From the NCBI GenBank assembly GCA_013214355.1, contig JABSSL010000079.1:1-64000 (forward strand): 64,000 nt of DNA. The letters run 5' to 3'. The position numbers were made by a program, and so were the translations under genes. Positions 34,846 to 43,069 of the stretch are shown one piece after another. The notes below the pieces were generated by a model. It had not been told where the DNA came from and did no database searches. It saw only the letters and a program-made list of their open reading frames with translations. This DNA is from Saprospiraceae bacterium (lineage in GTDB: Bacteria; Bacteroidota; Bacteroidia; Chitinophagales; Saprospiraceae). Numbering within the stretch: the stretch's first letter is position 1; each line of letters begins with the position of its first letter.

Positions 34846-35436
34846 ATGCATCCTAGAATAGAAGAGATGATTAGCCAAAGCATTGCGGCCAAGCAGGCTG
34901 TACTGGCTGATAAGGCACTATTGGCTATGGTAGATGATATTGCCAACCATTGTATAAAGATTTTTCAGGAGGATGGCAAGGTACTTTTTTGTGGAAATGG
35001 AGGCAGTGCAGCCGATGCACAACATCTGGCGACAGAACTCTCCGGAAGATTCTATTTCGATAGGCCCCCCTTGTTTTCGGAGGCCTTAAATGCAAATACC
35101 GCTTTCATTACCGCGGTTGGGAACGATTATGGCTTCGATCATATTTTTGCTAGGATGGCTAGGGCAGCAGGAAGAGCAGGAGATGTTCTCTTTGCCCTTT
35201 CCACTAGTGGTAATTCTCCCAACGTGCTCAACGCCATCGAGGCGGCGCGCGAAATTGGAATGAAAACGATCGGAATGACAGGAGCCAGTGGCGGGAAAAT
35301 GATTGATCGGTGCGATTGGCTGATCCGGATTCCATCCAGCGATACACCGAGAATACAGGAATGCCATATGATGATTGGACATTTGATTTGTGAACTGGTG
35401 GAAGAAGGAGTATTTGGTGATCAGAAAGAACCTTAG
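34846..35436 (+). CDS. gmhA: sedoheptulose-7-phosphate isomerase GmhA
   Basis: GmhA converts sedoheptulose 7-phosphate to D-glycero-D-manno-heptose 7-phosphate, the first step to nucleotide-activated heptose. The SIS domain shows LFCGNGGSAADAQHLATELS, ALSTSGNSPNVLNAIEAA and IRIPSSDTPRIQECHMMIGH, with the family's active-site glutamate and histidine positions. Length 196, as expected. It is followed 2 bases later by gmhB, so this cell makes a heptose precursor. The kinase/adenylyltransferase (hldE) is not in the window. Confidence 0.95.
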   Translation: MHPRIEEMISQSIAAKQAVLADKALLAMVDDIANHCIKIFQEDGKVLFCGNGGSAADAQHLATELSGRFYFDRPPLFSEALNANTAFITAVGNDYGFDHIFARMARAAGRAGDVLFALSTSGNSPNVLNAIEAAREIGMKTIGMTGASGGKMIDRCDWLIRIPSSDTPRIQECHMMIGHLICELVEEGVFGDQKEP

Positions 35437-35438
35437 TT

Positions 35439-36011
35439 ATGGATCAGGACTACATGTGGAGCCTTTTTCTGGATCGGGATGGCGTGATCAATGAAAGGAT
35501 ACCGGGGGCATATATCAAAGACTGGAATGACTTCCAATTCACGCCTGGCACACTAGAGGCATTTGCCCATTTTAACCAGATATTTGGCCGGGTATTTATT
35601 GTTACTAACCAGCAAGGAATTGGTAAGGGATTGATGACTCAGGACGATCTAAGCGTCCTGCATCAAAAAATGGAAGCAGCTATCATCACCCACGGAGGAC
35701 GGATTGATGGCATCTATACCTGTCCTGACTTAGCTAGTCAAACCAACAATTGTCGCAAACCAAATCCAGCCCTAGCCCTACAGGCAAAGGCGGACTTCCC
35801 AGATGTTGATTTCAGCAGCTCAATCATGGTTGGGGACTCCCTTTCCGATATCCAGTTTGGTCAAAAATTAGGCATGCGTACCGTTTTGATCGATACCAAA
35901 GAGGATGAAAGAGAGCAATGGGCAGTAGCCAGGACTGCGGGTTGGAAACCGCACCTGAGCTTACCGAATTTAGCCAGCCTTACTGCCCATATACCCGACT
36001 TAGTGTCTTAA
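35439..36011 (+). CDS. gmhB: D-glycero-D-manno-heptose-1,7-bisphosphate phosphatase GmhB
   Basis: A HAD-IIIA phosphatase that removes the 7-phosphate of heptose 1,7-bisphosphate. Motif I is LFLDRDGVINER; motif II is FIVTNQQGIGKG; a CPDLASQTNNCRKPNP stretch carries the cysteines of the family's zinc loop in a reduced form (two visible, rather than the usual three cysteines and a histidine); motif IV is IMVGDSLSDIQFG. Length 190. Tight spacing with gmhA supports the assignment over other HAD phosphatases. Its stop overlaps that of the convergent small secreted protein by 3 bases. Confidence 0.92.
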   Translation: MDQDYMWSLFLDRDGVINERIPGAYIKDWNDFQFTPGTLEAFAHFNQIFGRVFIVTNQQGIGKGLMTQDDLSVLHQKMEAAIITHGGRIDGIYTCPDLASQTNNCRKPNPALALQAKADFPDVDFSSSIMVGDSLSDIQFGQKLGMRTVLIDTKEDEREQWAVARTAGWKPHLSLPNLASLTAHIPDLVS

Positions 36012-36391
36012 CAGCCTTCGCCTCTCACCGTTATTTTGTTAGACCAAAATGCGGCAAAAGGTCGGGTCCTGTTGGGGCGGTAGTACGAAATTTTAACTTG
36101 CACTACGTACTCTCCTGGCCACGGGATGGGAACAACGCGATCAGGTGATCCTGTACCCCAGGTCCAAGTACCATTCGGATGTTCAGCTGTCCAAGTATAA
36201 GTTATGCGTGCATTAGAAGGTGGAGGTAGAGGGAGGTCGGAAGTCATTGCAATTTGCGCGGTACTTTCTGGGCCGTAGCCTGCGCAAAAGGTTTCTCCAT
36301 TCATTGGGGAAATTGTAGCTCTCATCATGGGACGGATAGTTGAATTCGTAAACAATAGCAAACATGCGCTTGCTAAGATAAGCTTTCTCAT
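36008..36391 (-). CDS. small secreted protein with Ig/PKD-like fold, unknown
   Basis: A 127-residue protein with an N-terminal signal-like segment (MRKLILASACLLLFTNS). The rest is probably one beta-sandwich: ARITYTWTAEHPNGTWTWG, followed by VPIPWPGEYVVQVKISYY, is the pattern of PKD or Ig-like domains. Two or three cysteines (residue 36 and the C-terminal one) may form a disulphide. No close family is recognised. It is convergent with gmhB, sharing TTAA at the stops. Confidence 0.6.
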   Translation of the reverse strand: MRKLILASACLLLFTNSTIRPMMRATISPMNGETFCAGYGPESTAQIAMTSDLPLPPPSNARITYTWTAEHPNGTWTWGTGSPDRVVPIPWPGEYVVQVKISYYRPNRTRPFAAFWSNKITVRGEGC

Positions 36392-36671
36392 TGTGCAATA
36401 GGATTGTAATGTTGGGAAAATACCCTTCTAGTATGTGCCTGAAATCCTGCAAAAACTATACCTGTTAGATATATTTTTTAAATTCACATTTTAGGCCCTC
36501 ATCGTGAAGGGGTTTGCTCAATTTCCATGCTACTTGTACTGAGGGGACAGGTTATTTGCGGGGGCGTCATATATATGCCCGTTTGGGAATTAATAACTGA
36601 AAATAAATGTTGTTTATTGTGCGTTGTTCCCTTATTGCGGTTGCAGGATTACTTTTTACTTATTCAAATAC

Positions 36672-38396
36672 ATGAAGCTTCCCCTGGTTTTTTTAGCTTT
36701 TGCTAATGATAAAGATAACCATCTTCCTCTGTTAGAGGAGGAACGGAAAGCTATTACTGCAGAACTCATACCGCTTGCCAGTAAACAATACTTTCAACTT
36801 TTCTCTGAACCTTCCGCCACTACCCAAGACCTGAGTCGCTATGTAGCTGAATTTAAAGATCGAGTGCTGTTGTTTCACTATGGCGGTCATGCGGAGAGTG
36901 ATAAGATCTTTTTGACAGATCAAGCGGGAGACGCTGGAGGCCTAGCTCAGTTGTTGGGTTTACAATCCGATCTGAAGTTGGTGTTTTTGAATGGCTGCTC
37001 CACCCGTGAGCAGGTAGAAATGCTCTTTAATGCGGGGGTGCCGGCGGTTATTGCTACTTCTGTTCCGGTAGCAGATACAGCAGCCAGAGCGTTTGCAGGT
37101 ATTTTTTACAAAGCCCTGGCTACCAAGCACAGCTTGGAGGAGGCCTTTAAACTCGCTGCGGCAGATTACTTACTTAAAAAAGGAGAGGCAGTCGGAATTT
37201 ATCGAGGTATTGGCCCTTCCAAAGATGCTGAAAAAGAAGAAAGCCTACCCTGGGGCTTATATATACAGCCAGATCGAGAAGATGTGCTGCAGTGGAAACT
37301 GCCGCTGGAGAGCCAGTCTTCTGTAATTGTAAGGGGTGGGGAATTTAGGTATCAAGGCTCCCGGTCGATCAATCAGAAGTTGATTGAGACTATCGCTAAT
37401 GCCACCATGCCATATGCTGAAGATGTACGATCCTTGATCGAGGAGGCGAGAGCAAAGGAGAGAGCGCCCAAGATTCGTGACCTAAGGGTGGCCGTGATTG
37501 ACTCTTTTCCGACCCCAATCGGTACGCATCTGCGGAAACTCCTTCTTTCGGAGGAAATCAGTACGACCAGACTAGCCAAAATCATCAATGTGTATCAGGT
37601 GGCTGGCAAGATTCTTGCATTTATCATGATGAGCCAGCTCTGGGACGAATGTTATGAAAACAAGAAATTTAAATGGCCGGAAGGGACTTTAAAAGTAATT
37701 CAAGACTACTTCGATCTGGATGCTGACGTCGAGCAGCGGTATAATTATATCGCTCTCACCAAGGCCATTAGCGATGCCTTGTTGGAAAATCAGGTCGAAC
37801 CCTTCATTGAGGAATTTAAGCAGTTACAAGAAGAATTTTATCAAGACAGTAACTTCTACAGTGCGCACCTCTTTTTGGAGGAGATGAAAGAAGAATTACG
37901 CGGCTCCATTAGCGCGGATGAAATCGAAAGTTTTTGCGTGCAGGCAGAGGATCACTTGTGTGAGCTATTTAAGCATATAGGGTTTAGTGCTAAGTATACC
38001 TTGGCCACGATCAAGAATATTGATTTACTGAAGAGACGACACGAAGAGCCAAGATATCGCCATCATTTGGTGATCCTGGATAAGATTACCGCCGCCTTTG
38101 GCGTGCTAGATGAAACCATAGTGACACCGGAATACACGGACGATCAGTCAGTGGTCTTACTGAAAGATGAAGAAGCAGTTCATCCTTATTTGAATCTATC
38201 TCCTTTCATTATTGATGAAAATGCATTGCTGGGCCAAAATAACTCCAAACTATTCTTTTTTCGCTTTAGAGAAAATCAAGCCCTGCGATACATACTTTTC
38301 GACAATTTGAAAGATGAACTGGTCATTAGCTCCGATAAATACGAAGAAGTGTATACCCAATTTATCAACTTTCTAAGGTCAATTGAACTAGGATAA
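36672..38396 (+). CDS. CHAT-domain (caspase-like) protease of the split STAND system
   Basis: A 574-residue protein starting with a compact CHAT domain (about 1-180): VLLFHYGGHAESDKIFL holds the catalytic histidine H73, and LVFLNGCSTREQV holds the cysteine C109. GVPAVIATSVPVADTAARAF is the family's next strand-helix pair. CHAT proteins are clan CD peptidases related to caspases and separases. ATG at 36672 is preferred; 16 extra codons upstream add nothing recognisable. Residues about 195-574 are mostly helical, with FPTPIGTHLRKLL and INVYQVAGKILAFIMMSQLW, a region I associate with CHAT/STAND proteins but cannot name. It is directly followed, in the same frame, by TAA-ATG and the STAND gene. 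It is probably an effector held in check by the ATPase partners. Confidence 0.85.
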   Translation: MKLPLVFLAFANDKDNHLPLLEEERKAITAELIPLASKQYFQLFSEPSATTQDLSRYVAEFKDRVLLFHYGGHAESDKIFLTDQAGDAGGLAQLLGLQSDLKLVFLNGCSTREQVEMLFNAGVPAVIATSVPVADTAARAFAGIFYKALATKHSLEEAFKLAAADYLLKKGEAVGIYRGIGPSKDAEKEESLPWGLYIQPDREDVLQWKLPLESQSSVIVRGGEFRYQGSRSINQKLIETIANATMPYAEDVRSLIEEARAKERAPKIRDLRVAVIDSFPTPIGTHLRKLLLSEEISTTRLAKIINVYQVAGKILAFIMMSQLWDECYENKKFKWPEGTLKVIQDYFDLDADVEQRYNYIALTKAISDALLENQVEPFIEEFKQLQEEFYQDSNFYSAHLFLEEMKEELRGSISADEIESFCVQAEDHLCELFKHIGFSAKYTLATIKNIDLLKRRHEEPRYRHHLVILDKITAAFGVLDETIVTPEYTDDQSVVLLKDEEAVHPYLNLSPFIIDENALLGQNNSKLFFFRFRENQALRYILFDNLKDELVISSDKYEEVYTQFINFLRSIELG

Positions 38397-40283
38397 ATGG
38401 AAAGTACCGGATATACAAATCTCTCACCCTTTAAATTTCTGGATGCTTACCAGAAGGAGGATGGAGATATTTTCTTTGGCCGGGAGGCCGAGGTGCAGGA
38501 GTTGTATAAGATGTCCTATCAGACCAATTTGATCTTGGTCTATGGGGTTTCTGGGACAGGGAAGACGAGTATCGTCCGTTGTGGTTTGGCGAACTGTTTC
38601 GACCAGAGCGATTGGTTTGATGTATACATACGGAGGCAAGAGAATATTAATAAGGCAACCCTGCGAGAACTAAAACACCACGATGCTATCCAATCGTTTG
38701 AGAAAGGAGATGGTTTGCCACAAATGGTGCATTCTCTTTATAAGGATCACCTGAGACCTATTTATCTCATTTTCGATCAATTTGAAGAGCTGTTCATCCT
38801 GGGATCCGAAGAAGAGCAATCGGAATTTATTGCCAGCATAAAAGATCTTCTGGCCCATGATCTGCCCTGTAAGGTGATCATTGTAATGCGGGAGGAATAC
38901 TTGGCTAGGTTGTCGGGATTTGAAAAGGCGGTTCCTTCTCTCTTCGAAAAGCGGTTGAGAATCGAGCCCATGAACCGGGCAAACGCTAGAGAGGTGATCA
39001 TTTCTACAGCTAGAAATCCACGGTTTAATATTGAACTGTGTTATGAAGAGATCGCTGATGATATTATTGATAATGTGACTGCGGGAGGGGGGAGAGTACA
39101 GTTGACTTATTTGCAGGTCTTTTTGGATAAGATGTACCGTTTAGCAGCTGAGGAAGATCCGGACAACATCGTCTTTGATGTAGACTTAGTACAGCAGGTA
39201 GGGAGTATAGAAGATGTGCTAGCTGATTTCTTGGAAGAGCAACTAGTCGTGTTTTCAGAAGAGGTAGACCGCCGTGATTTAGCTTTGCGTTGGCTGAAGC
39301 TCTTTGTATCCGAAAAAGGAACTAAGATTCCGGTTTCGATTGATGAGCTCCGGCAAATGGCAGGAGATATGAGTCTCCCTCGTTTGAATATATATCTAGA
39401 CTTCTTCGTGAATCGAAGGATTCTACGGCCTTTGGACAATGAGCAGTTTGAACTAAGTCATGACAGCCTAGCGGAAGAGATCTTCGGTTTGCGTCCGCAA
39501 GGAGTGCCCATGCCCCGGATTATTATACCGACTGAGCGACCTTCTTCGCCCTTTATGGGCTTTGAGCCCTATAATGTCGAAATGGCACCTTTCTTCTTTG
39601 GCCGGGAAGAAGAAGTAAAAGACTTATTTGATAAAGTAGTCAATGAACTGGGGGCTCGTACCACCTTGGTTTTTGGCCCCTTGGGGGTAGGTAAGACGTC
39701 TTTGGTCTGTGCAGGATTGTTGCCACGAATAAAGCAGTTGTACGAGGTAGCTTACGTTCGTTGCAGCCGTGAACTCATTGACTCAGTGCTCACCAAGAAA
39801 ATGCTGGCGCAAGAACCGAGTGGAGATGAGAAGCCTTTGTTCCTGGATTTGGCCTTCCAATGGGCAGATGAGCCGCCGACACCCTTAGAACGGAAGATCA
39901 TTATATTGGATCAATTCGAAGAGTTCTTCATTTGGGTGCAAGATCATGAAGAGTTATTACATCTTTATCTACACATCGCTGCCTTGCTGGAATCTCGCCG
40001 CAACGTAGATTTAGTGATTGTGTTAAGAGATGAATTCTTTTCACAGATTCAAGATCTAGAGGCTTTTATTCCGAATATCTTGGAAGAACAGGTGCGCATC
40101 AGGCATATAGATAATCGAACCGCCCATACCATTATTGAAGAATTGTTGAAGCAAGCAGATATGGAGGTGGAGAATGCGGCTATCATTGATCGAATTATCC
40201 AAAACGTTAGCGAGGAAGATGGTAAGATTAATCTTACATACCTGCAGCTCTACTTAGAACGTTTATATGAAGAATTGAACTAG
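38397..40283 (+). CDS. tandem STAND NTPase (two nSTAND1-like modules, second one truncated)
   Basis: A 628-residue signal-transducing P-loop ATPase. Module 1 runs about 9-375: FFGREAEVQELY, Walker A YGVSGTGKTS (49-58), Walker B PIYLIFDQFEELF (121-133), VIIVMREEYLARL, then LTYLQVFLDKMY and a winged-helix region ending FELSHDSLAEEI. Module 2 runs from about 393: FFFGREEEVKDLF, Walker A FGPLGVGKTS (about 425), IIILDQFEEFF (about 500), VIVLRDEFF and LTYLQLYLERLYEELN, where a TAG stops it before the winged-helix part. That missing part is the N-terminus of the next gene, in the same frame. STAND ATPases switch by ATP-driven oligomerisation. It begins immediately after the TAA of the CHAT gene. Confidence 0.9.
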   Translation: MESTGYTNLSPFKFLDAYQKEDGDIFFGREAEVQELYKMSYQTNLILVYGVSGTGKTSIVRCGLANCFDQSDWFDVYIRRQENINKATLRELKHHDAIQSFEKGDGLPQMVHSLYKDHLRPIYLIFDQFEELFILGSEEEQSEFIASIKDLLAHDLPCKVIIVMREEYLARLSGFEKAVPSLFEKRLRIEPMNRANAREVIISTARNPRFNIELCYEEIADDIIDNVTAGGGRVQLTYLQVFLDKMYRLAAEEDPDNIVFDVDLVQQVGSIEDVLADFLEEQLVVFSEEVDRRDLALRWLKLFVSEKGTKIPVSIDELRQMAGDMSLPRLNIYLDFFVNRRILRPLDNEQFELSHDSLAEEIFGLRPQGVPMPRIIIPTERPSSPFMGFEPYNVEMAPFFFGREEEVKDLFDKVVNELGARTTLVFGPLGVGKTSLVCAGLLPRIKQLYEVAYVRCSRELIDSVLTKKMLAQEPSGDEKPLFLDLAFQWADEPPTPLERKIIILDQFEEFFIWVQDHEELLHLYLHIAALLESRRNVDLVIVLRDEFFSQIQDLEAFIPNILEEQVRIRHIDNRTAHTIIEELLKQADMEVENAAIIDRIIQNVSEEDGKINLTYLQLYLERLYEELN

Positions 40284-40328
40284 TCTATCAACCAGAATTG
40301 TTTGCATAAGTAGTTAAATCGTTGAAAC
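40281..40328 (+). other. in-frame triple stop splitting the second STAND module
   Basis: TAG (40281-40283), TAG (40311-40313) and TGA (40323-40325) all lie in the frame shared by the flanking genes, and ATG at 40329 restarts the same frame. The linker is 45 bases, close to the length that would join the two parts by comparison with module 1. No strong Shine-Dalgarno sequence precedes the ATG. Confidence 0.85.
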
Positions 40329-42704
40329 ATGCCAAAGCTAATTAGTGATGCTTTATTAGATAGCATGCGTAAACCCAGCGTGATGGTAGACGACATGCTC
40401 GACAAAGAGTTAGAAACGCTGGAGGCTGACTTGGGGCGTAAGGCCAAAGGTGTAGGTAATCACCTCATGTCGCTGCTTGTGCAGAATGGCAATCGCATTC
40501 AATGGGAAGAGGACGCTTTGCTGGATGAGATGACTAGGATCACGGAGCTGGATAGGGAAACCCTGAAAGGGGTACTACATTCCTTACAAGAGGTGGGTAT
40601 CATTCGACAGACAGTTGGGCAGCGTTATGAAATGGCCAATAGTTTCCTAGCGCGAAGAGCAAACCAGAAGCTTGAGGCGGATAATCGGGTGCTAAGGGGT
40701 ATTCAAACTACCATTCGGGATCATCAAGAAAGAGATGATCTACTCGACGAAAAGTACATTAATTATATCGAATCTTCGATTTCCCTGAATTTACTAACGC
40801 CAGAAGAACGGCAGTTTGTCAAGGCTTCCAAGAAGAATATCTACAAGCGTAGATGGAATATCAATACGCTCCGGGTAGCTGCCTTCCTGGTACTGGCTGC
40901 CCTGGCCTTTTATAACATTTCCCTGTATCGTAGTGCACGCAAAAACAATCAGGAGTTTCAGAAGGTAAATGAGGAGCTGATCATAGAAAAAAATCGGGCT
41001 GAGGCGGCCGAGGTAGAGGCCAGTCAGAAGGCAGATGAGGCCGAACAGGCCAGGGTTTCGGCAGAGGAAGCTAGGGTACTGGCTGAAGAAGCTCGCACGG
41101 ACGCCTTACTATCTGCCGAAGAGGCAGAGGCCTTGCGCAAAATTGCCTTTGAAGATCGAGATAGTATCTCTAGCCTGAATGAACAAACTGCTGCCCAGGC
41201 AGCAATTCTAAAGTCTCTATCCGAAGAAGCAGAGCGAAAAGCGCAAGACTACAAAGCGTTAAAGGAGTTGGCCGAAAAGCGAGCGGAGGAGGCGCGTATC
41301 GCTCAACAGAAAGCGGAACAATACAATAAGATTATCACGTCCTGGAATGTAGCCAATCAAGCCCTGCTGATTGAGGACCCGCGAACCAAAGCCTTAGTGG
41401 CTAAAGAGGCTTACAATGTTAATCTTAGATATCCTGATTTGGGGAATATCTATAACCCGAATATCGTCAAGGCACTTTTTGAGTCGCTGCGTAGCTTAAA
41501 CCCCGACCGCGTATTTCGCGAAGGTGGCAAACACACAGCTGATGTACAAGCTATTGCCTTTCGACCTCAGTTGGACCGATTCTACACGGCAGGTGGCGAC
41601 GGTAAGTTGCTGCAATGGGATATCAGGGAATGGAATAATGTTGGCACACCCAACTTAAGGGGGGTGAAAGAGCTAAGTGTTGGTTCTACAACGGCATACC
41701 AGTCTTTATCTCTAAGCCCATCTGGGGATTTTATGCTGGTTGGGGGACAAGGTGGCGAACTTCTGGTGATCAATACCTTTAATGGCAACATCATGTCCAG
41801 GTATACTATTCCTCAGGATGATCGCATCCTCATATCCAAATGGCTAGATGATGAACAGTTTATGGCTGCAGGAGAGTCTAAGTTCTATTCCTACAATAAA
41901 ACGGATGGCTTTCAATCCTATTCCAAAATGAAATCCAATGTTAACTGGATCGAAAAGCGGGGAGATGAACTGGTAGGCTATACTTTTGTCGGTAAGTTAC
42001 GCGACTACATCTACCGGATTGAAATGGATTCTGTGAGAGCTGGACAACAAGGTAGGAGGGAATTTTTTCTAAGAGTGGGAGGCGCCAATACCATGAACTA
42101 TGGCAATTTGTCGAGTGTAGGCGTGGGAAAACGAAAGGATGGTCGTAGCATTTATGCTTTTGGCTTTAGTAATGGCCGTATTATCCTTGCTGCCAATGAG
42201 CCAGGAGACCCGCAATTCATGAGCCTATCCACTTCCGAAAAGAAAGACTTCAAATTGTATCAATCGGCCATATCCGTTTTCGACTTTAGTGAAAAGAAGG
42301 ACTTTCTAGCCGTGGGTAATGTCGAGGGGGCCATCAGTATCTGGGATTTAAACCAGTATATTGAACCTTCCTATCAGCCTATGGTATACGAAGGGGTTTC
42401 TGATCTGATCTATTCCTTAAAGTTCTCTCCGGATGGGACCTTTATCTTAGCCGGTGATAGGAGCGGAGCCGTGAGCTTCTTGAATGTAGAGCCTGCCGAT
42501 TATGCGGATGCTATCTGTGAGGAGCTTTCTAGTAACTTTGGTGCCTTCCGCACCGAGCAAACGGAAATCAACAAGGTACTTAAACGTCGCTTCAGAGCTG
42601 ACTTTTCCTTTGACCAGTTATCTTCAAAAGAGTATAGTAGATACTTTGAAGACATTGTACAAGAAGAAGGGGAGCTGTTGCGCGTTCGCGTATGTGATAA
42701 CTGA
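40329..42704 (+). CDS. winged-helix/transmembrane/coiled-coil/WD40 protein completing the split STAND system
   Basis: A 791-residue protein. Residues 1-110 align with the winged-helix end of the first STAND module next door (LISDALLDSMRKPSVMVDDM against DLVQQVGSIEDVLADFL; YEMANSFLARR against FELSHDSLAEEI), so this is the missing part of the second module. A basic stretch (KKNIYKRRW) precedes one transmembrane helix (about 181-199). An alanine- and glutamate-rich coiled coil covers about 205-335. WD40-type blades begin near 385 (HTADVQAIAFRPQLDRFYTAGGD) and continue to about 725 (DLIYSLKFSPDGTFILAGDRSGAVSFLNV). The propeller is the likely sensor, and the membrane helix would place the complex at the membrane. 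Start ATG follows three in-frame stops. Confidence 0.88.
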   Translation: MPKLISDALLDSMRKPSVMVDDMLDKELETLEADLGRKAKGVGNHLMSLLVQNGNRIQWEEDALLDEMTRITELDRETLKGVLHSLQEVGIIRQTVGQRYEMANSFLARRANQKLEADNRVLRGIQTTIRDHQERDDLLDEKYINYIESSISLNLLTPEERQFVKASKKNIYKRRWNINTLRVAAFLVLAALAFYNISLYRSARKNNQEFQKVNEELIIEKNRAEAAEVEASQKADEAEQARVSAEEARVLAEEARTDALLSAEEAEALRKIAFEDRDSISSLNEQTAAQAAILKSLSEEAERKAQDYKALKELAEKRAEEARIAQQKAEQYNKIITSWNVANQALLIEDPRTKALVAKEAYNVNLRYPDLGNIYNPNIVKALFESLRSLNPDRVFREGGKHTADVQAIAFRPQLDRFYTAGGDGKLLQWDIREWNNVGTPNLRGVKELSVGSTTAYQSLSLSPSGDFMLVGGQGGELLVINTFNGNIMSRYTIPQDDRILISKWLDDEQFMAAGESKFYSYNKTDGFQSYSKMKSNVNWIEKRGDELVGYTFVGKLRDYIYRIEMDSVRAGQQGRREFFLRVGGANTMNYGNLSSVGVGKRKDGRSIYAFGFSNGRIILAANEPGDPQFMSLSTSEKKDFKLYQSAISVFDFSEKKDFLAVGNVEGAISIWDLNQYIEPSYQPMVYEGVSDLIYSLKFSPDGTFILAGDRSGAVSFLNVEPADYADAICEELSSNFGAFRTEQTEINKVLKRRFRADFSFDQLSSKEYSRYFEDIVQEEGELLRVRVCDN

Positions 42705-43069
42705 GTGGCTTAAGCCGCTTACAGTAAACCTTTACTAGCCTAAATCGCTCTCAATTCAGCACAATTTTTATGCAATCGTTTGCGGGGGAAAACTTTCCAA
42801 AAAGATTCTCGATGCAATTTCGATCCCACTTTCTGGGTGTAACGGGTTGATTTGTAGTTTTTTATTGCGCTGCCAGGAGCAAATCCATTCCAAGTTGAGG
42901 TGATTCGAAGCCAGTGATCCTTGGTTTAACTTCATAACTAATACTAAATTTGTGCTATCTGAATAGGAGTTTCTACCAGCAAAATCGTGTAAAGCGGTAC
43001 GACTCACCCATCTTTTTGGTTTGATACCTCGAGACATTCGGGTCCACCCTTTACCAAAATATATACAAC
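42705..43069. other. intergenic region before glgP
   Basis: 365 bases. A near-palindrome AGTGGCTTAAGCCGCT follows the WD40 gene stop (about 42703-42718) without a T-run. A weak minus-strand frame (42768-43037) is listed separately. No clear promoter for glgP was found. Confidence 0.35.
42768..43037 (-). CDS. possible small protein antisense to the glgP leader (doubtful)
   Basis: An 89-codon frame from ATG at 43037 to TAA at 42768 lies wholly in the gap between the WD40 gene and glgP. The translation is not low-complexity and has ordinary codon choice (for example NHLNLEWICSWQRNKKLQIN), but no family is recognised. The frame extends further upstream, antisense into glgP. It may be real or chance. 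Confidence 0.2.
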   Translation of the reverse strand: MSRGIKPKRWVSRTALHDFAGRNSYSDSTNLVLVMKLNQGSLASNHLNLEWICSWQRNKKLQINPLHPESGIEIASRIFLESFPPQTIA

